A stretch of 64,000 nt of DNA from JAFAYN01 sp036389055 (GTDB taxonomy: Bacteria > Gemmatimonadota > Gemmatimonadetes > Longimicrobiales > Longimicrobiaceae), in contig DASVQR010000025.1 of assembly GCA_036389055.1 (NCBI GenBank), forward strand, positions 6,630 to 70,629. Reading direction: 5' to 3'. How positions within the stretch are numbered: position 1 is the stretch's first letter; each line of letters opens with the position of its first letter. Shown in pieces: positions 50,903-59,120 of this stretch. Both the position numbers and the translations under genes were made by a program. The notes beneath the pieces are model-generated. The model did no database searches and was not told the origin of the DNA. It worked only from the letters and a program-made list of their open reading frames with translations.

Positions 50903-52804
50903 ATGCCCCGAGCCCCGCGCGCCGCCCTGCTCCTCGCGCTCCTGGCCTGCGCCGCGGCGGCGCCCCTGGCCGCCCAGCAGACGCAGAAGCCGCCGCTGCA
51001 CGGCCGCCACTGGATGGCGATCACCGGCAAGCCGCTGGCGGCCACCGCCGGGGCGATGATGTTCCAGCGCGGCGGCAACGCGGTGGACGCGGCGGCGGCG
51101 ATGCTGGCGGCCACCTGCACCATGTGGGACGTGCTGAGCTGGGGCGGCGAGACGCAGGCGCTGATCTACAACCCGCGCACCGGAAAGGTGGTGGGGATCA
51201 ACGCGATGGGCGTGGCCCCCGCCGGCGCCACGCCGGAGTACTTCCGCTCGCGGGGGATGAAGCACCCGCCGGAGTACGGCCCGCTCGCGGCGACGACGCC
51301 CGGCACCCCCGGCGGGCTGATGCTGATGCTGGCGGAGTTCGGGACGCTGTCGCTGGGCGAGGTGCTCGCCCCCGCCATCCAGATGGCGGACGGCTACCCC
51401 ATCGAGGCGCAGACGGCCAACAGCATCGAGCGCGAGAAGGAGCGGCTGCGGCAGTGGCGCTACTCGCGCGCGGTGATGCTGCCGCACGCGGGCGAGGCGC
51501 GCGAGGCCCCGCGCCCCGGCGAGATCTTCCGCCAGCCGGAGCTGGCGGCCACGCTGCGCAAGCTGGTGGAGGCGGAGCGGGAGGCGCTGCGGCAGGGACG
51601 GAGCCGCAAGGAGGCGATCCAGGCGGCGCACGACCGCTTCTACCGCGGCGACATCGCGCGGGAGCTGGTGCGCGGCGCGCGGGAGGAGGGCGGGCTGATG
51701 ACGCTGGAGGACCTGGCCCGCTGGCGGCCGCGCATCGAGGAGCCGGTGAGCGTGGACTACCGCGGCGTCCAGGTCTACAAGCTGACCCACTGGACGCAGG
51801 GCCCGGCGATGCTCCAGGCGCTCAACATCCTGGAGAACTTCGACCTCAAGGCCATGGGCTACAACAGCCCGCGCTACGTGCACGCGGTCTACCAGGCCAT
51901 GAACCTGGCCTTCGCCGACCGCGACTTCTACTACGGCGACCCGGCCTTCCCGCCGGAGGAGCCCATCCGCGGCCTCCTTTCCGACGCGTACGCCAGGCAG
52001 CGCGCCGGGCAGATCGGCTGGACGCGCAACGACGCGGACGCGCGCCCCGGCGACCCGTACCCCTTCCAGGGCGGCACCAATCCCTTCTCCTCCCTCCTCG
52101 CCCGCTGGAGCACGGTCGGGGTGCGCCCCGCGGCCGGCGACAGCGCCGGGGGCCCCACGCCGGCGCACGACCGGCGGCCCAGCGGCCCGCTCGCCGGCAT
52201 GAGCCGGGAGGAGGCGTTCTACGCGGGGACCACCTCGGTGCAGGCGGCGGACACCTCCGGGTGGGTGGTGTCCATCACCCCCAGCGGCGGGTGGGTGCCG
52301 GCGGTGATCGCCGGGCGGACGGGCGTGGGCCTCAGCCAGCGGATGCAGAGCTTCGTGGTGGACTCGCTGGAGGGGCCGTTCAACGTGGTGCACCCGGGGA
52401 AGCAGCCGCGGGTGACGCTGACGCCCACCATGGCGCTCCGGGACGGGAAGCCGTTCCTCTCCTTCGCGGTGCAGGGCGGCGACAGCCAGGACCAGAACCT
52501 GTTGCAGTTCTTTCTGAACGTGGTGGAGTTCGGGATGACGGTGCAGGAGGCCACGGAGGCGGCCAACTTCAACTCGTTCCAGATGCGGGCGTCGTTCGGC
52601 GAGCACGTGTCGGAGCCGGGGCGGCTGCTGCTGCACGACGCCACGCCGGCGTGGGATCGCCAGGCGCTGCGGCGCATGGGCTACGAGCTGAGCTTCGACG
52701 ACCGCACCTCGGGGCCCATCAACGCAATCTTCTTCGACCGGGCCAACGGGACGCTGTGGGGCGGGTCAAGCAACCACGGCGAGGACTACGGGATCGCGTG
52801 GTAG
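50903..52804 (+). CDS. ggt: Gamma-glutamyltransferase
   Basis: 633 residues with a signal peptide ending AAPLAAQQ. The proenzyme features are clear: MMFQRGGNAVDAAAAMLAAT near residues 53-72, ATTPGTPGGLMLML, and the autoprocessing site AGTTSVQAADTSGW, where Thr443 would become the N-terminal nucleophile of the small subunit. The late GSSNHGEDYGIAW segment is usual. It transfers or hydrolyses gamma-glutamyl groups from glutathione-type peptides in the periplasm. Confidence 0.93.
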   Translation: MPRAPRAALLLALLACAAAAPLAAQQTQKPPLHGRHWMAITGKPLAATAGAMMFQRGGNAVDAAAAMLAATCTMWDVLSWGGETQALIYNPRTGKVVGINAMGVAPAGATPEYFRSRGMKHPPEYGPLAATTPGTPGGLMLMLAEFGTLSLGEVLAPAIQMADGYPIEAQTANSIEREKERLRQWRYSRAVMLPHAGEAREAPRPGEIFRQPELAATLRKLVEAEREALRQGRSRKEAIQAAHDRFYRGDIARELVRGAREEGGLMTLEDLARWRPRIEEPVSVDYRGVQVYKLTHWTQGPAMLQALNILENFDLKAMGYNSPRYVHAVYQAMNLAFADRDFYYGDPAFPPEEPIRGLLSDAYARQRAGQIGWTRNDADARPGDPYPFQGGTNPFSSLLARWSTVGVRPAAGDSAGGPTPAHDRRPSGPLAGMSREEAFYAGTTSVQAADTSGWVVSITPSGGWVPAVIAGRTGVGLSQRMQSFVVDSLEGPFNVVHPGKQPRVTLTPTMALRDGKPFLSFAVQGGDSQDQNLLQFFLNVVEFGMTVQEATEAANFNSFQMRASFGEHVSEPGRLLLHDATPAWDRQALRRMGYELSFDDRTSGPINAIFFDRANGTLWGGSSNHGEDYGIAW

Positions 52805-52846
52805 CGCCCAACCCTACTCGACAAACCACCATCACCGGACGGTGTA

Positions 52847-53722
52847 GTGGCTTACTTTCTCTTCATCGACGAGAGCGGTCACGACCGGCGGGAATCCCCC
52901 TACGAGGTTCTGGCGGGTGTAGCGGTCCAGGACCGTGACCTCTGGAACCTGATCCAGGCTCTCCGCGAGGCGGAAATCAAGCACTTCGGCAGACGCTACA
53001 CCGCCGATCGCGGAGAGCTGAAGGCAAAAAAGATCCTAAAAGCAAAGACGTATCGTCTTGCCGCGCAGCTCCCCCCGATTCCACTGGAGGAGCGCTCCGG
53101 GCTGGCACGCAGGTGTCTCGATGACGGGGCCGCCGCCGGAAGACGGGAATTGACCGCGCTCGCGCAGGCGAAGATCGCATACGTGGAGGAGGCGCTCGAG
53201 ATCTGTGCCCGCTTCCGCTGCCGCGCTTTTGCCAGCATCGTGACCACCGATGCGCCCCGTCCCGCGGCATCCGACTTCCTGCGGAAGGATTATGCGTACC
53301 TCTTCGAGCGGTACTTCTACTTTCTCGAGGACACGGATCCAGCAGCGCTCGGCCTCGTCGTCTTCGACGAGTTGGAGAGGGTACAGAGCCACATCCTGAT
53401 CGAGCAGATGAACCGGTACTTTCAGGAGACCTGGAAAGGCAGGACCCGCGCTTCGCAGATCATTCCCGAGCCGTTTTTCGTTCACAGCGAACTGACGACC
53501 GGTGTTCAGATCGCAGACCTGGTGGCCTACATTCTGTCGTGGGGATTCCGGATCCAGGGCATGACGGAGCCCGCGCGCCAGGAGCTGAAGCCTCTGGTGG
53601 AGCGGGTATGTCAGATCCGCCACCGCGCGGTGCGGGAGAGGATGGGGAATCCGAACTTCGGGATCTGGAGCATCGCGCTGATCAACGACCTGCGCGCGCG
53701 CGAGGAGATCGGGGAGGGGTAG
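52847..53722 (+). CDS. DUF3800 domain protein
   Basis: 291 residues from a GTG. The DUF3800 hallmark FLFIDESGH opens the protein, followed by YEVLAGVAVQDRDLW. Late conserved parts are VVFDELERVQSHILIEQMNR and the LTTGVQIADLVAYILSWGFR motif. The fold is thought to be RNase H-like with an acidic active site; many members are in mobile or defence neighbourhoods, but the activity is not settled. Its G+C is lower than neighbouring genes. Confidence 0.88.
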   Translation: MAYFLFIDESGHDRRESPYEVLAGVAVQDRDLWNLIQALREAEIKHFGRRYTADRGELKAKKILKAKTYRLAAQLPPIPLEERSGLARRCLDDGAAAGRRELTALAQAKIAYVEEALEICARFRCRAFASIVTTDAPRPAASDFLRKDYAYLFERYFYFLEDTDPAALGLVVFDELERVQSHILIEQMNRYFQETWKGRTRASQIIPEPFFVHSELTTGVQIADLVAYILSWGFRIQGMTEPARQELKPLVERVCQIRHRAVRERMGNPNFGIWSIALINDLRAREEIGEG

Positions 53723-53773
53723 AAAAGAAAAAAGGCAATGCGGCGCCAGAGCGACCACAAAGCCTCCGCAGAT

Positions 53774-53791
53774 AGGTTAACATGTTAACCT
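53774..53791. promoter_or_regulatory. Perfect 18-bp palindrome (operator-like)
   Basis: AGGTTAACATGTTAACCT, fully symmetric, lies 31 bp before the ATG at 53823. It is strikingly A+T-rich against its surroundings. Its length fits a dimeric repressor site. No regulator gene is adjacent. Confidence 0.65.
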
Positions 53792-53822
53792 GTCATCGTC
53801 AATCGTGCGGCTTGGCGCAAAC

Positions 53823-54911
53823 ATGCCTATGCTGATGAACGTAATCTACCCACCCATTTCGGCGGATGAACTTTCCCTCCCGTTGAAGGCAGCCGCCGAT
53901 GAGCTGCTTTCCGACCAGGCCGACGATGACGGACTGAAGGCTGCGGCGGCGGGGCTGTATGCACTGTGCTCATCCGTCACCGGGATCGATGAGCACTCGG
54001 CTCATGTAGACGATTCAGACGGGACCCGGCTCCCGGGCGGTGAGGCCATCGCCCCCAGGGATGCCGCCCGGTGCGTGCTGGACCATCGCCGCACCTCCGC
54101 CTTCCTGAGGGGGCTGCATGCCGCCGTGCTCGGCGCGCAGGCCAGGTTTCCCGACACCCCGATCGAGATCCTCTACGCGGGGTGCGGGCCATTCGCGCCG
54201 CTTGCCCTCCCGCTGACCAGCCGATTCAGCCCCGCCGAGATCAGGTTCACCCTGCTCGACGTCCACGAGCGCTCCCTGGACGCGGCGCGGCGCCTCTTCC
54301 ATGCCCTCGGGAAGGGCGCTTTCGTGCGCAACTACGTGCAGTGTGACGCCACGTCCTACGAGCACGCTGCGCCTCACGACATACACGTCGTGGTCGTGGA
54401 GGCGATGCAGGCTGCCCTGGAAAGAGAGCCGCAGGTAGCAATCACCACGAACCTTGTCCCCCAGCTCTGCCCAGGTGGGATCTTCCTCCCGGAGCGGATC
54501 ACCGTCGACTGCTGTCTCGGCGATGCGGCGCAAGAGTTTCCGGCCGCTGACGCCGTGGACCCTGCGTCGACGGGCACTGGTGAGGGCGCCAGGATCCATC
54601 TCGGTCGCGTTCTCGACCTGAATTCCGAGGCGTGCCGTACCTCGTCGGAACCCGGCCGCGGCGATGGGCAGGGCGGGACGTCCTTCGGGCCGAAGACGCA
54701 CCTCCGCGTCCCGGAAGAGCTGGACGGGGAGCGCAACCTGATGCTCCTGACCTCCATCACCGTCTACGACTCCATCACCCTGGGCGACGACGAGTCCGGG
54801 CTGACCTGCCCCAGGATCCTGTTCGACGCCGGCAGGGTGCGCGGGGGAGAGGTCGTGGAGCTCGAGTACCGCCTGGGCGCTAGCCCGGGATTCAGGTACC
54901 GGCCCGTGTAA
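53823..54911 (+). CDS. SAM-dependent methyltransferase-like protein
   Basis: About 362 residues from the ATG at 53823; in-frame GTG 53805 and ATG 53829 are alternatives and no ribosome site decides. A Rossmann methyltransferase core is visible: IEILYAGCGPFAPLALPL (motif I), FTLLDVHERSLDAARRL, YVQCDATSYE, then VVVVEAMQAALEREPQVAIT and LCPGGIFLPERITV. The last ~100 residues are beta-rich, as in PRMT-like enzymes. The partner and substrate are unknown. It may be controlled through the palindrome just upstream. Confidence 0.72.
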   Translation: MPMLMNVIYPPISADELSLPLKAAADELLSDQADDDGLKAAAAGLYALCSSVTGIDEHSAHVDDSDGTRLPGGEAIAPRDAARCVLDHRRTSAFLRGLHAAVLGAQARFPDTPIEILYAGCGPFAPLALPLTSRFSPAEIRFTLLDVHERSLDAARRLFHALGKGAFVRNYVQCDATSYEHAAPHDIHVVVVEAMQAALEREPQVAITTNLVPQLCPGGIFLPERITVDCCLGDAAQEFPAADAVDPASTGTGEGARIHLGRVLDLNSEACRTSSEPGRGDGQGGTSFGPKTHLRVPEELDGERNLMLLTSITVYDSITLGDDESGLTCPRILFDAGRVRGGEVVELEYRLGASPGFRYRPV

Positions 54912-55018
54912 GGCTGCGCCGGGAAGACCAGCCCCGCGACTCCGGCCCGGCGTGTGCGGGAGCCCGACGCGTCCCCGTCCGGCACTCGCCGGCGTGCGCT
55001 CACCCGACCGCTTCCGCC

Positions 55019-55966
55019 ATGCCCGCCGACACCGCACCGCTCGTCTCCATCGTCATTCCCGCGTACGTAGCCACCCCGAAGCAGTCCGAGCTGCTGGACG
55101 AGACGCTGGGCACCGTGGACGCGCAGACCTGCCGCGACTACGAGGTGGTGGTGGTGGACGACGGATCACCGCTGGACGTGGCAGGGGTGGTGGCCCGCCA
55201 CCCGGCCACGCGCACGCTGCGGCAGGCGAACGGGGGCTCCGCCGTGGCCCGCAACACCGGCATCGCCGACGCCCGCGGCCGCTTCCTGGTGTTCCTGGAC
55301 GCCGACGACCACCTCCTCCCGCCGGCCCTGGAGGCCGGGCTGCGCGCGCTGGAGGAGCACCCGGAGTGCGGCTGGACGGTGGGGCCGCGCGAGGAGATGA
55401 CGTACGAGGGCGGGCCGGTACCCTGGGGCATCCCCGGCATGCCGAAGGAGACCCGGCTCTACAACGTCCTGCTGGGTTTCCACTGGTACATCATCCCGCC
55501 GTCGTCGGCCATGTTCCGGCGCAAGGTGGTGGACGAGGTGGGCGGCTTCCGGGATCCCTGGGGCTCGGACGACCTGGACTTCTACCTGCGCGTCGCCCAC
55601 CGCTACCCGGGCTGGTGCTACGACGCGCCCGCCGTGACCCGCTACCGGCGCTACGCCGCCAGCTCCTCGCGCGACGGCGAGCGCATGCTGCGCAGCATGC
55701 GGGCGGTGTACGCGCGCCAGTGGCCGCTGGTGCAGGGCGACCCCGAGGGCGAGGCGGCGTACCGGCGCGGCATGGGGATGCTCACCGACATCTTCCGGGA
55801 CTGCCTGGTGGAGAACGTGGAGGACCGCGTGCGCGCCGGGGAGTGGCGCCGGGCGCTGCGCAGCGCGGCGGCGCTGGCGCGGGAGAGCCCGCGGCGCCTG
55901 GCGACGGCCGCGGGGCGGGCGGCGAGGGCGGCGGCGGGCGCGCCGGCCGCGCGCGGTGCCGCGTAA
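55019..55966 (+). CDS. Glycosyltransferase family 2 protein
   Basis: 315 residues. The GT-A domain starts VSIVIPAYVATPKQSELLDE, then DYEVVVVDDGSPLDV, NGGSAVARNTGIADARG and the metal-binding FLDADDHLLPPALEAGL. A later SSAMFRRKVVDEVGGF and DDLDFYLRVAHRYPG are the acceptor-side elements. It transfers sugars from nucleotide donors to glycan or lipid acceptors. The C-terminus is Ala/Arg-rich without membrane helices. Confidence 0.92.
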   Translation: MPADTAPLVSIVIPAYVATPKQSELLDETLGTVDAQTCRDYEVVVVDDGSPLDVAGVVARHPATRTLRQANGGSAVARNTGIADARGRFLVFLDADDHLLPPALEAGLRALEEHPECGWTVGPREEMTYEGGPVPWGIPGMPKETRLYNVLLGFHWYIIPPSSAMFRRKVVDEVGGFRDPWGSDDLDFYLRVAHRYPGWCYDAPAVTRYRRYAASSSRDGERMLRSMRAVYARQWPLVQGDPEGEAAYRRGMGMLTDIFRDCLVENVEDRVRAGEWRRALRSAAALARESPRRLATAAGRAARAAAGAPAARGAA

Positions 55967-56104
55967 CCGGGAGAGAGAGGGAAGGCCAGGCATGCGCTGA
56001 GCCCGCCGCGGCGCGGGTCCCGTTCTTGTATCGCCGTTTTCTCTTTCGCCCGGCCGCGCGCCCGTGCGGCCGGGCGCCGCTCACACCCGGCGCGGGAGGA
56101 CGCG

Positions 56105-56707
56105 ATGAAGGTGCTGGTCATCGGCGGCACGGGCACCATCGGCGGCGCGGTGGTGCGGCTCCTGTCCGCGGAGCACGAGGTGGTGTCCGTCGCCCACTCC
56201 AGCGGCGAGGTGCGGGTGGACATCGCCTCGCCCGACTCCATCGGCGAGATGTTCCGGCGGGTCGGCCGGGTGGACGCCGTGGTCTCCGCGGCGGGGACGG
56301 GCGCCTTCAAGCCGCTGGAGCAGCTCGGCGACGGGGACTTCCGGTTCAGCCTGGGCCACAAGCTGATGGGCCAGGTCAACCTGGTGCGGCTGGGGCTGGA
56401 GCACGTGGCCGACGGCGGCTCCATCACCCTCACCAGCGGCGTGCTGGCGCAGGAGCCCATGCCCGGCGGCGCCGCCATCAGCCTGGTCAACGCCGGGCTG
56501 GAGGGGTTCGCGCGCGCCGCCGCGCTGGAAGCTCCGCGGGGCATCCGCGTCAACGTGGTGAGCCCGCCCTGGGTCAGCGAGACGCTCACCGCCATGGGGA
56601 TGGATCCCTCCGGCGGCCTCCCCGCCGACACGGTGGCGCTCGCCTACCACGAGGCGGTGACGGGCAACTGCACCGGCGAGGTGCTGGACGCGCGCCGCTT
56701 CGCCTGA
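56105..56707 (+). CDS. Short-chain dehydrogenase/reductase, short variant
   Basis: 200 residues. The cofactor loop is VLVIGGTGTIGGAVVRLL. VDAVVSAAGTGAFKPL and the ITLTSGVLAQEP strand follow. The usual YxxxK is absent: the region reads GGAAISLVNAGLEGFARAAA. This is typical of a 200-residue SDR subgroup that keeps the fold but lacks the catalytic Tyr. A good AGGACG site precedes the ATG. Substrate unknown. Confidence 0.87.
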   Translation: MKVLVIGGTGTIGGAVVRLLSAEHEVVSVAHSSGEVRVDIASPDSIGEMFRRVGRVDAVVSAAGTGAFKPLEQLGDGDFRFSLGHKLMGQVNLVRLGLEHVADGGSITLTSGVLAQEPMPGGAAISLVNAGLEGFARAAALEAPRGIRVNVVSPPWVSETLTAMGMDPSGGLPADTVALAYHEAVTGNCTGEVLDARRFA

Positions 56708-56738
56708 CGCGGCTTCCGGAAAAGATACGAACAACGGG

Positions 56739-56870
56739 TTTGGGCGTGCCCCCGCTGTCGCGGGGTCGGGCTTCGGCTCCGTAGCAGACGATACTACCGT
56801 CTGCAACGGAGTCGAGCCCCGGCAAACTGCCGCCGGGTCTCGCCCCTCCGGGCCGAAATCCCTCACGCGG
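56739..56870 (+). repeat. Structured 3'-UTR repeat, copy D
   Basis: Begins 31 bp after the SDR stop, same strand. The inner stem of the central hairpin is replaced by GCAGACG (56784-56790) with CGTCTGC (56798-56804), loop ATACTAC, while flanks match the other copies. All seven pairs are kept although most bases differ. The third hairpin is CCCGGC/GCCGGG with loop AAACTGCC. Confidence 0.85.
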
Positions 56871-56917
56871 GCCGGTGCCGGCGTCCGCGGTTCCCCCCTC
56901 ATACCCACGTCCCCGAG

Positions 56918-57742
56918 ATGACGGGCACCGAATTCCGCCGCCTGCGCGAGCAGGCGGGCATCTCCCGCGAGCAGGTTGCCGGCGAGGCCGGCGTGGCCGT
57001 GGACCTCGTGCACGCGTGGGAGCGGAGCGGGCGCGTGCCCCGCGGCAGCCGCCTCGCGCTGGACCATGCGCTCTGGACCCTGGAGCGCGACGCGGCGCTG
57101 GCGAAGGCGGGGGTGCCCCGGTGCCCGCGGGCGGTCCCCGGCGCGCTCCCGGCCCCCCGGGATCAGGCGGCGGTGGACGACCTGCTCCGGCACCTGGACG
57201 GGTGCGGCGCCTGCAGGGCGCATGACGACGTCGTGCGTACCCGGGTCCGCCCGGAGCCGGTCACCGGCGGCATCCTCGCGCAGGCCATGAGCTACGTCCC
57301 GGGCTATGGGCTGCGGCACTCCGGCTGGCGGGCATCCGCCTGCGCCGGAGCGCTGCTGGTGCTGGCCCTGTCCGGGACCGGCATCGTCGCCCTGCTCGCG
57401 GCGGGGCTGTTCACCCTGAGCCCGGCGCTGGTCGCGGCGGCGCTCGGCGTCTTCCTCGTCTGCACGGTCAGCGGCGCCGTCGGCGGCATCACGCACCACC
57501 TCACCCGCCGCATGCGGCGGCGCGGCGCCGCCGGCCGCTACGCGTCCGCCACCCTGTCCGTCTACGCCTACCTCGTCGCCGCGCTCGCCCTGTTCACCGG
57601 CGGGAGCCTCCTCGTGGGGGTGCCGGTGGACGAAGGTTTCAGGGGAATGCTCGCCGACCCCGTGGGGTGGGCGATCTTCGCCGTCGTGGGGGCGTTCTTC
57701 GGGGCGGCCCTCGCCGGCGCCGAGCGCTCGCCGGGGCGCTGA
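56918..57742 (+). CDS. HTH / zinc-finger-like / multi-span membrane protein
   Basis: 274 residues. Residues 1-60 form an XRE-type helix-turn-helix (EFRRLREQAGISREQVAGEA, VDLVHAWERSG). A short HxxxCxxC site follows (His92, Cys96, Cys99) in a segment like the zinc anti-sigma domain. Four hydrophobic helices make up the C-terminal half, from about residue 140. DNA-binding plus zinc finger plus membrane domain in one chain suggests a membrane-held regulator. The signal sensed is unknown. Confidence 0.75.
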   Translation: MTGTEFRRLREQAGISREQVAGEAGVAVDLVHAWERSGRVPRGSRLALDHALWTLERDAALAKAGVPRCPRAVPGALPAPRDQAAVDDLLRHLDGCGACRAHDDVVRTRVRPEPVTGGILAQAMSYVPGYGLRHSGWRASACAGALLVLALSGTGIVALLAAGLFTLSPALVAAALGVFLVCTVSGAVGGITHHLTRRMRRRGAAGRYASATLSVYAYLVAALALFTGGSLLVGVPVDEGFRGMLADPVGWAIFAVVGAFFGAALAGAERSPGR

Positions 57743-57818
57743 TCGTCCCTGGCGCTCGCCCCCGCCGGAGCTATCTTCCATCCGGCAGTCACCACCCGCC
57801 CCCGTCTTTCCCCGGATC

Positions 57819-59120
57819 ATGCACCTCCCCGCAGCAAGGCCCCGGAGCCCGCTCCGGCGGCTCGCCGCCCGTCTCCCGCTCGCCCTGGCGCTGGCCGCCG
57901 CGCCGCTGACCGCGCAGGAGGGGCGCACCGCCACCCCAGCCGTGTTCCAGCGCTTCGCCGAGCGCGTGGTCAAGATCCAGGTGGTGGAGACCGGCTCCGA
58001 GGGCCGGGCCAGCACCGGCTCCGGCTTCTTCGTGAGCGCGGGCGGGCACCTGGTCACCAACTACCACGTGGTGTCGCAGCTGGTCCACGACCCCGGCCGC
58101 TACCGCGCCGAGCTGGTGGACGGCGCCGGGCGGACGCACCCGCTGGCGGTGCTGGCCATCGACGCGGTGCACGACCTGGCCGTGCTGCGCGCGGGGATGC
58201 GGACGCCGCGGCACTTTCCGCTGGGCGCCGGGACGCTGGCGCAGGGCAACCGGCTGTACTCGCTGGGGCACCCCAGCGACCTGGGGCTCAGCATCGTGGA
58301 GGGCACCTACAACGGGCTGCTGCGCCACACGCTGTACCCGCGCATCCACTTCACCGGCTCCATCAACCCGGGGATGAGCGGCGGCCCCACCATCACCGCC
58401 GACGGGCGCGTGGTGGGCGTCAACGTGTCCACCGCCGGCGACCAGATGAGCTTCCTGGTCCCCGAGGACCGGGTGCGGGCGCTGGTGGCCCGGGCGCTCG
58501 CCCCCGGCTACCGGCCGCCGGCCCGCTTCCTGGCCGAGGTGGGGCGGCAGGTGAGGGCGAACCAGGACGTGTACCTGCGGGAGATGTTCGCGGGGAAGCC
58601 GAAGACGGTGCGGCTGGGGCCCTTTCGCGTAGCCACCGAGCCGGCGCCGTACTTCCGCTGCTGGGGCGACGCGCAGCGGGGGAGGGAGCAGCCGTACGAG
58701 TCGGTGCAGCACTACTGCTCCACCGACGACTACCTGTTCATCGCCGGCGACCAGCAGACCGGCGTGGTGACGCTCTCGCACCAGCTCATCTCCACGCGCA
58801 CCCTGAACGCGCCGCGGTTCTATTCGCTGTACACCAGCATCTTCGCCGCCGACGACACCCCCGGCGGGCAGGAGGAGCACGTCACCAGCTGGCGCTGCGG
58901 CACCCGCAACCTGCGCAACGCGGCGGACACGCCGCTCCGGGCCGTGCTCTGCGTGCGGCGCTACCGCAAGCTGGGCGAGCTGTACGACGCGGTGCTCAAG
59001 GTGGCGGTGCTGGGGCGCCGCGACACCGGGCTGGTGTCCACCCTCGCCCTGTCCGGGGTGAGCCACGAGAACGTCGGCCGGGTCACCCGCCGCTACCTGG
59101 AGACCGTGACGTGGCGATGA
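57819..59120 (+). CDS. Exported trypsin-like serine protease (HtrA-type, no PDZ seen)
   Basis: 433 residues with a signal peptide (LALALAAAPLTAQ). The catalytic triad is His83 (TNYHVV), Asp119 (VHDLAVL) and Ser187 (NPGMSGGP), in the order and spacing of S1C proteases. The C-terminal ~200 residues do not look like PDZ; they are an undescribed domain with five Cys (for example YFRCWGDAQRGREQ, TSWRCGTRNLR). Its stop overlaps the FHA gene start (ATGA), so the two are coupled. Confidence 0.88.
   Translation: MHLPAARPRSPLRRLAARLPLALALAAAPLTAQEGRTATPAVFQRFAERVVKIQVVETGSEGRASTGSGFFVSAGGHLVTNYHVVSQLVHDPGRYRAELVDGAGRTHPLAVLAIDAVHDLAVLRAGMRTPRHFPLGAGTLAQGNRLYSLGHPSDLGLSIVEGTYNGLLRHTLYPRIHFTGSINPGMSGGPTITADGRVVGVNVSTAGDQMSFLVPEDRVRALVARALAPGYRPPARFLAEVGRQVRANQDVYLREMFAGKPKTVRLGPFRVATEPAPYFRCWGDAQRGREQPYESVQHYCSTDDYLFIAGDQQTGVVTLSHQLISTRTLNAPRFYSLYTSIFAADDTPGGQEEHVTSWRCGTRNLRNAADTPLRAVLCVRRYRKLGELYDAVLKVAVLGRRDTGLVSTLALSGVSHENVGRVTRRYLETVTWR

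Noticed and set aside
47303..52636. A reading frame of about 1780 codons antisense to the M1, hydrolase and gamma-glutamyltransferase genes
   Set aside because: Same artefact: low-complexity His/Gln/Arg-rich translation, overlapped by well-supported genes on the plus strand.
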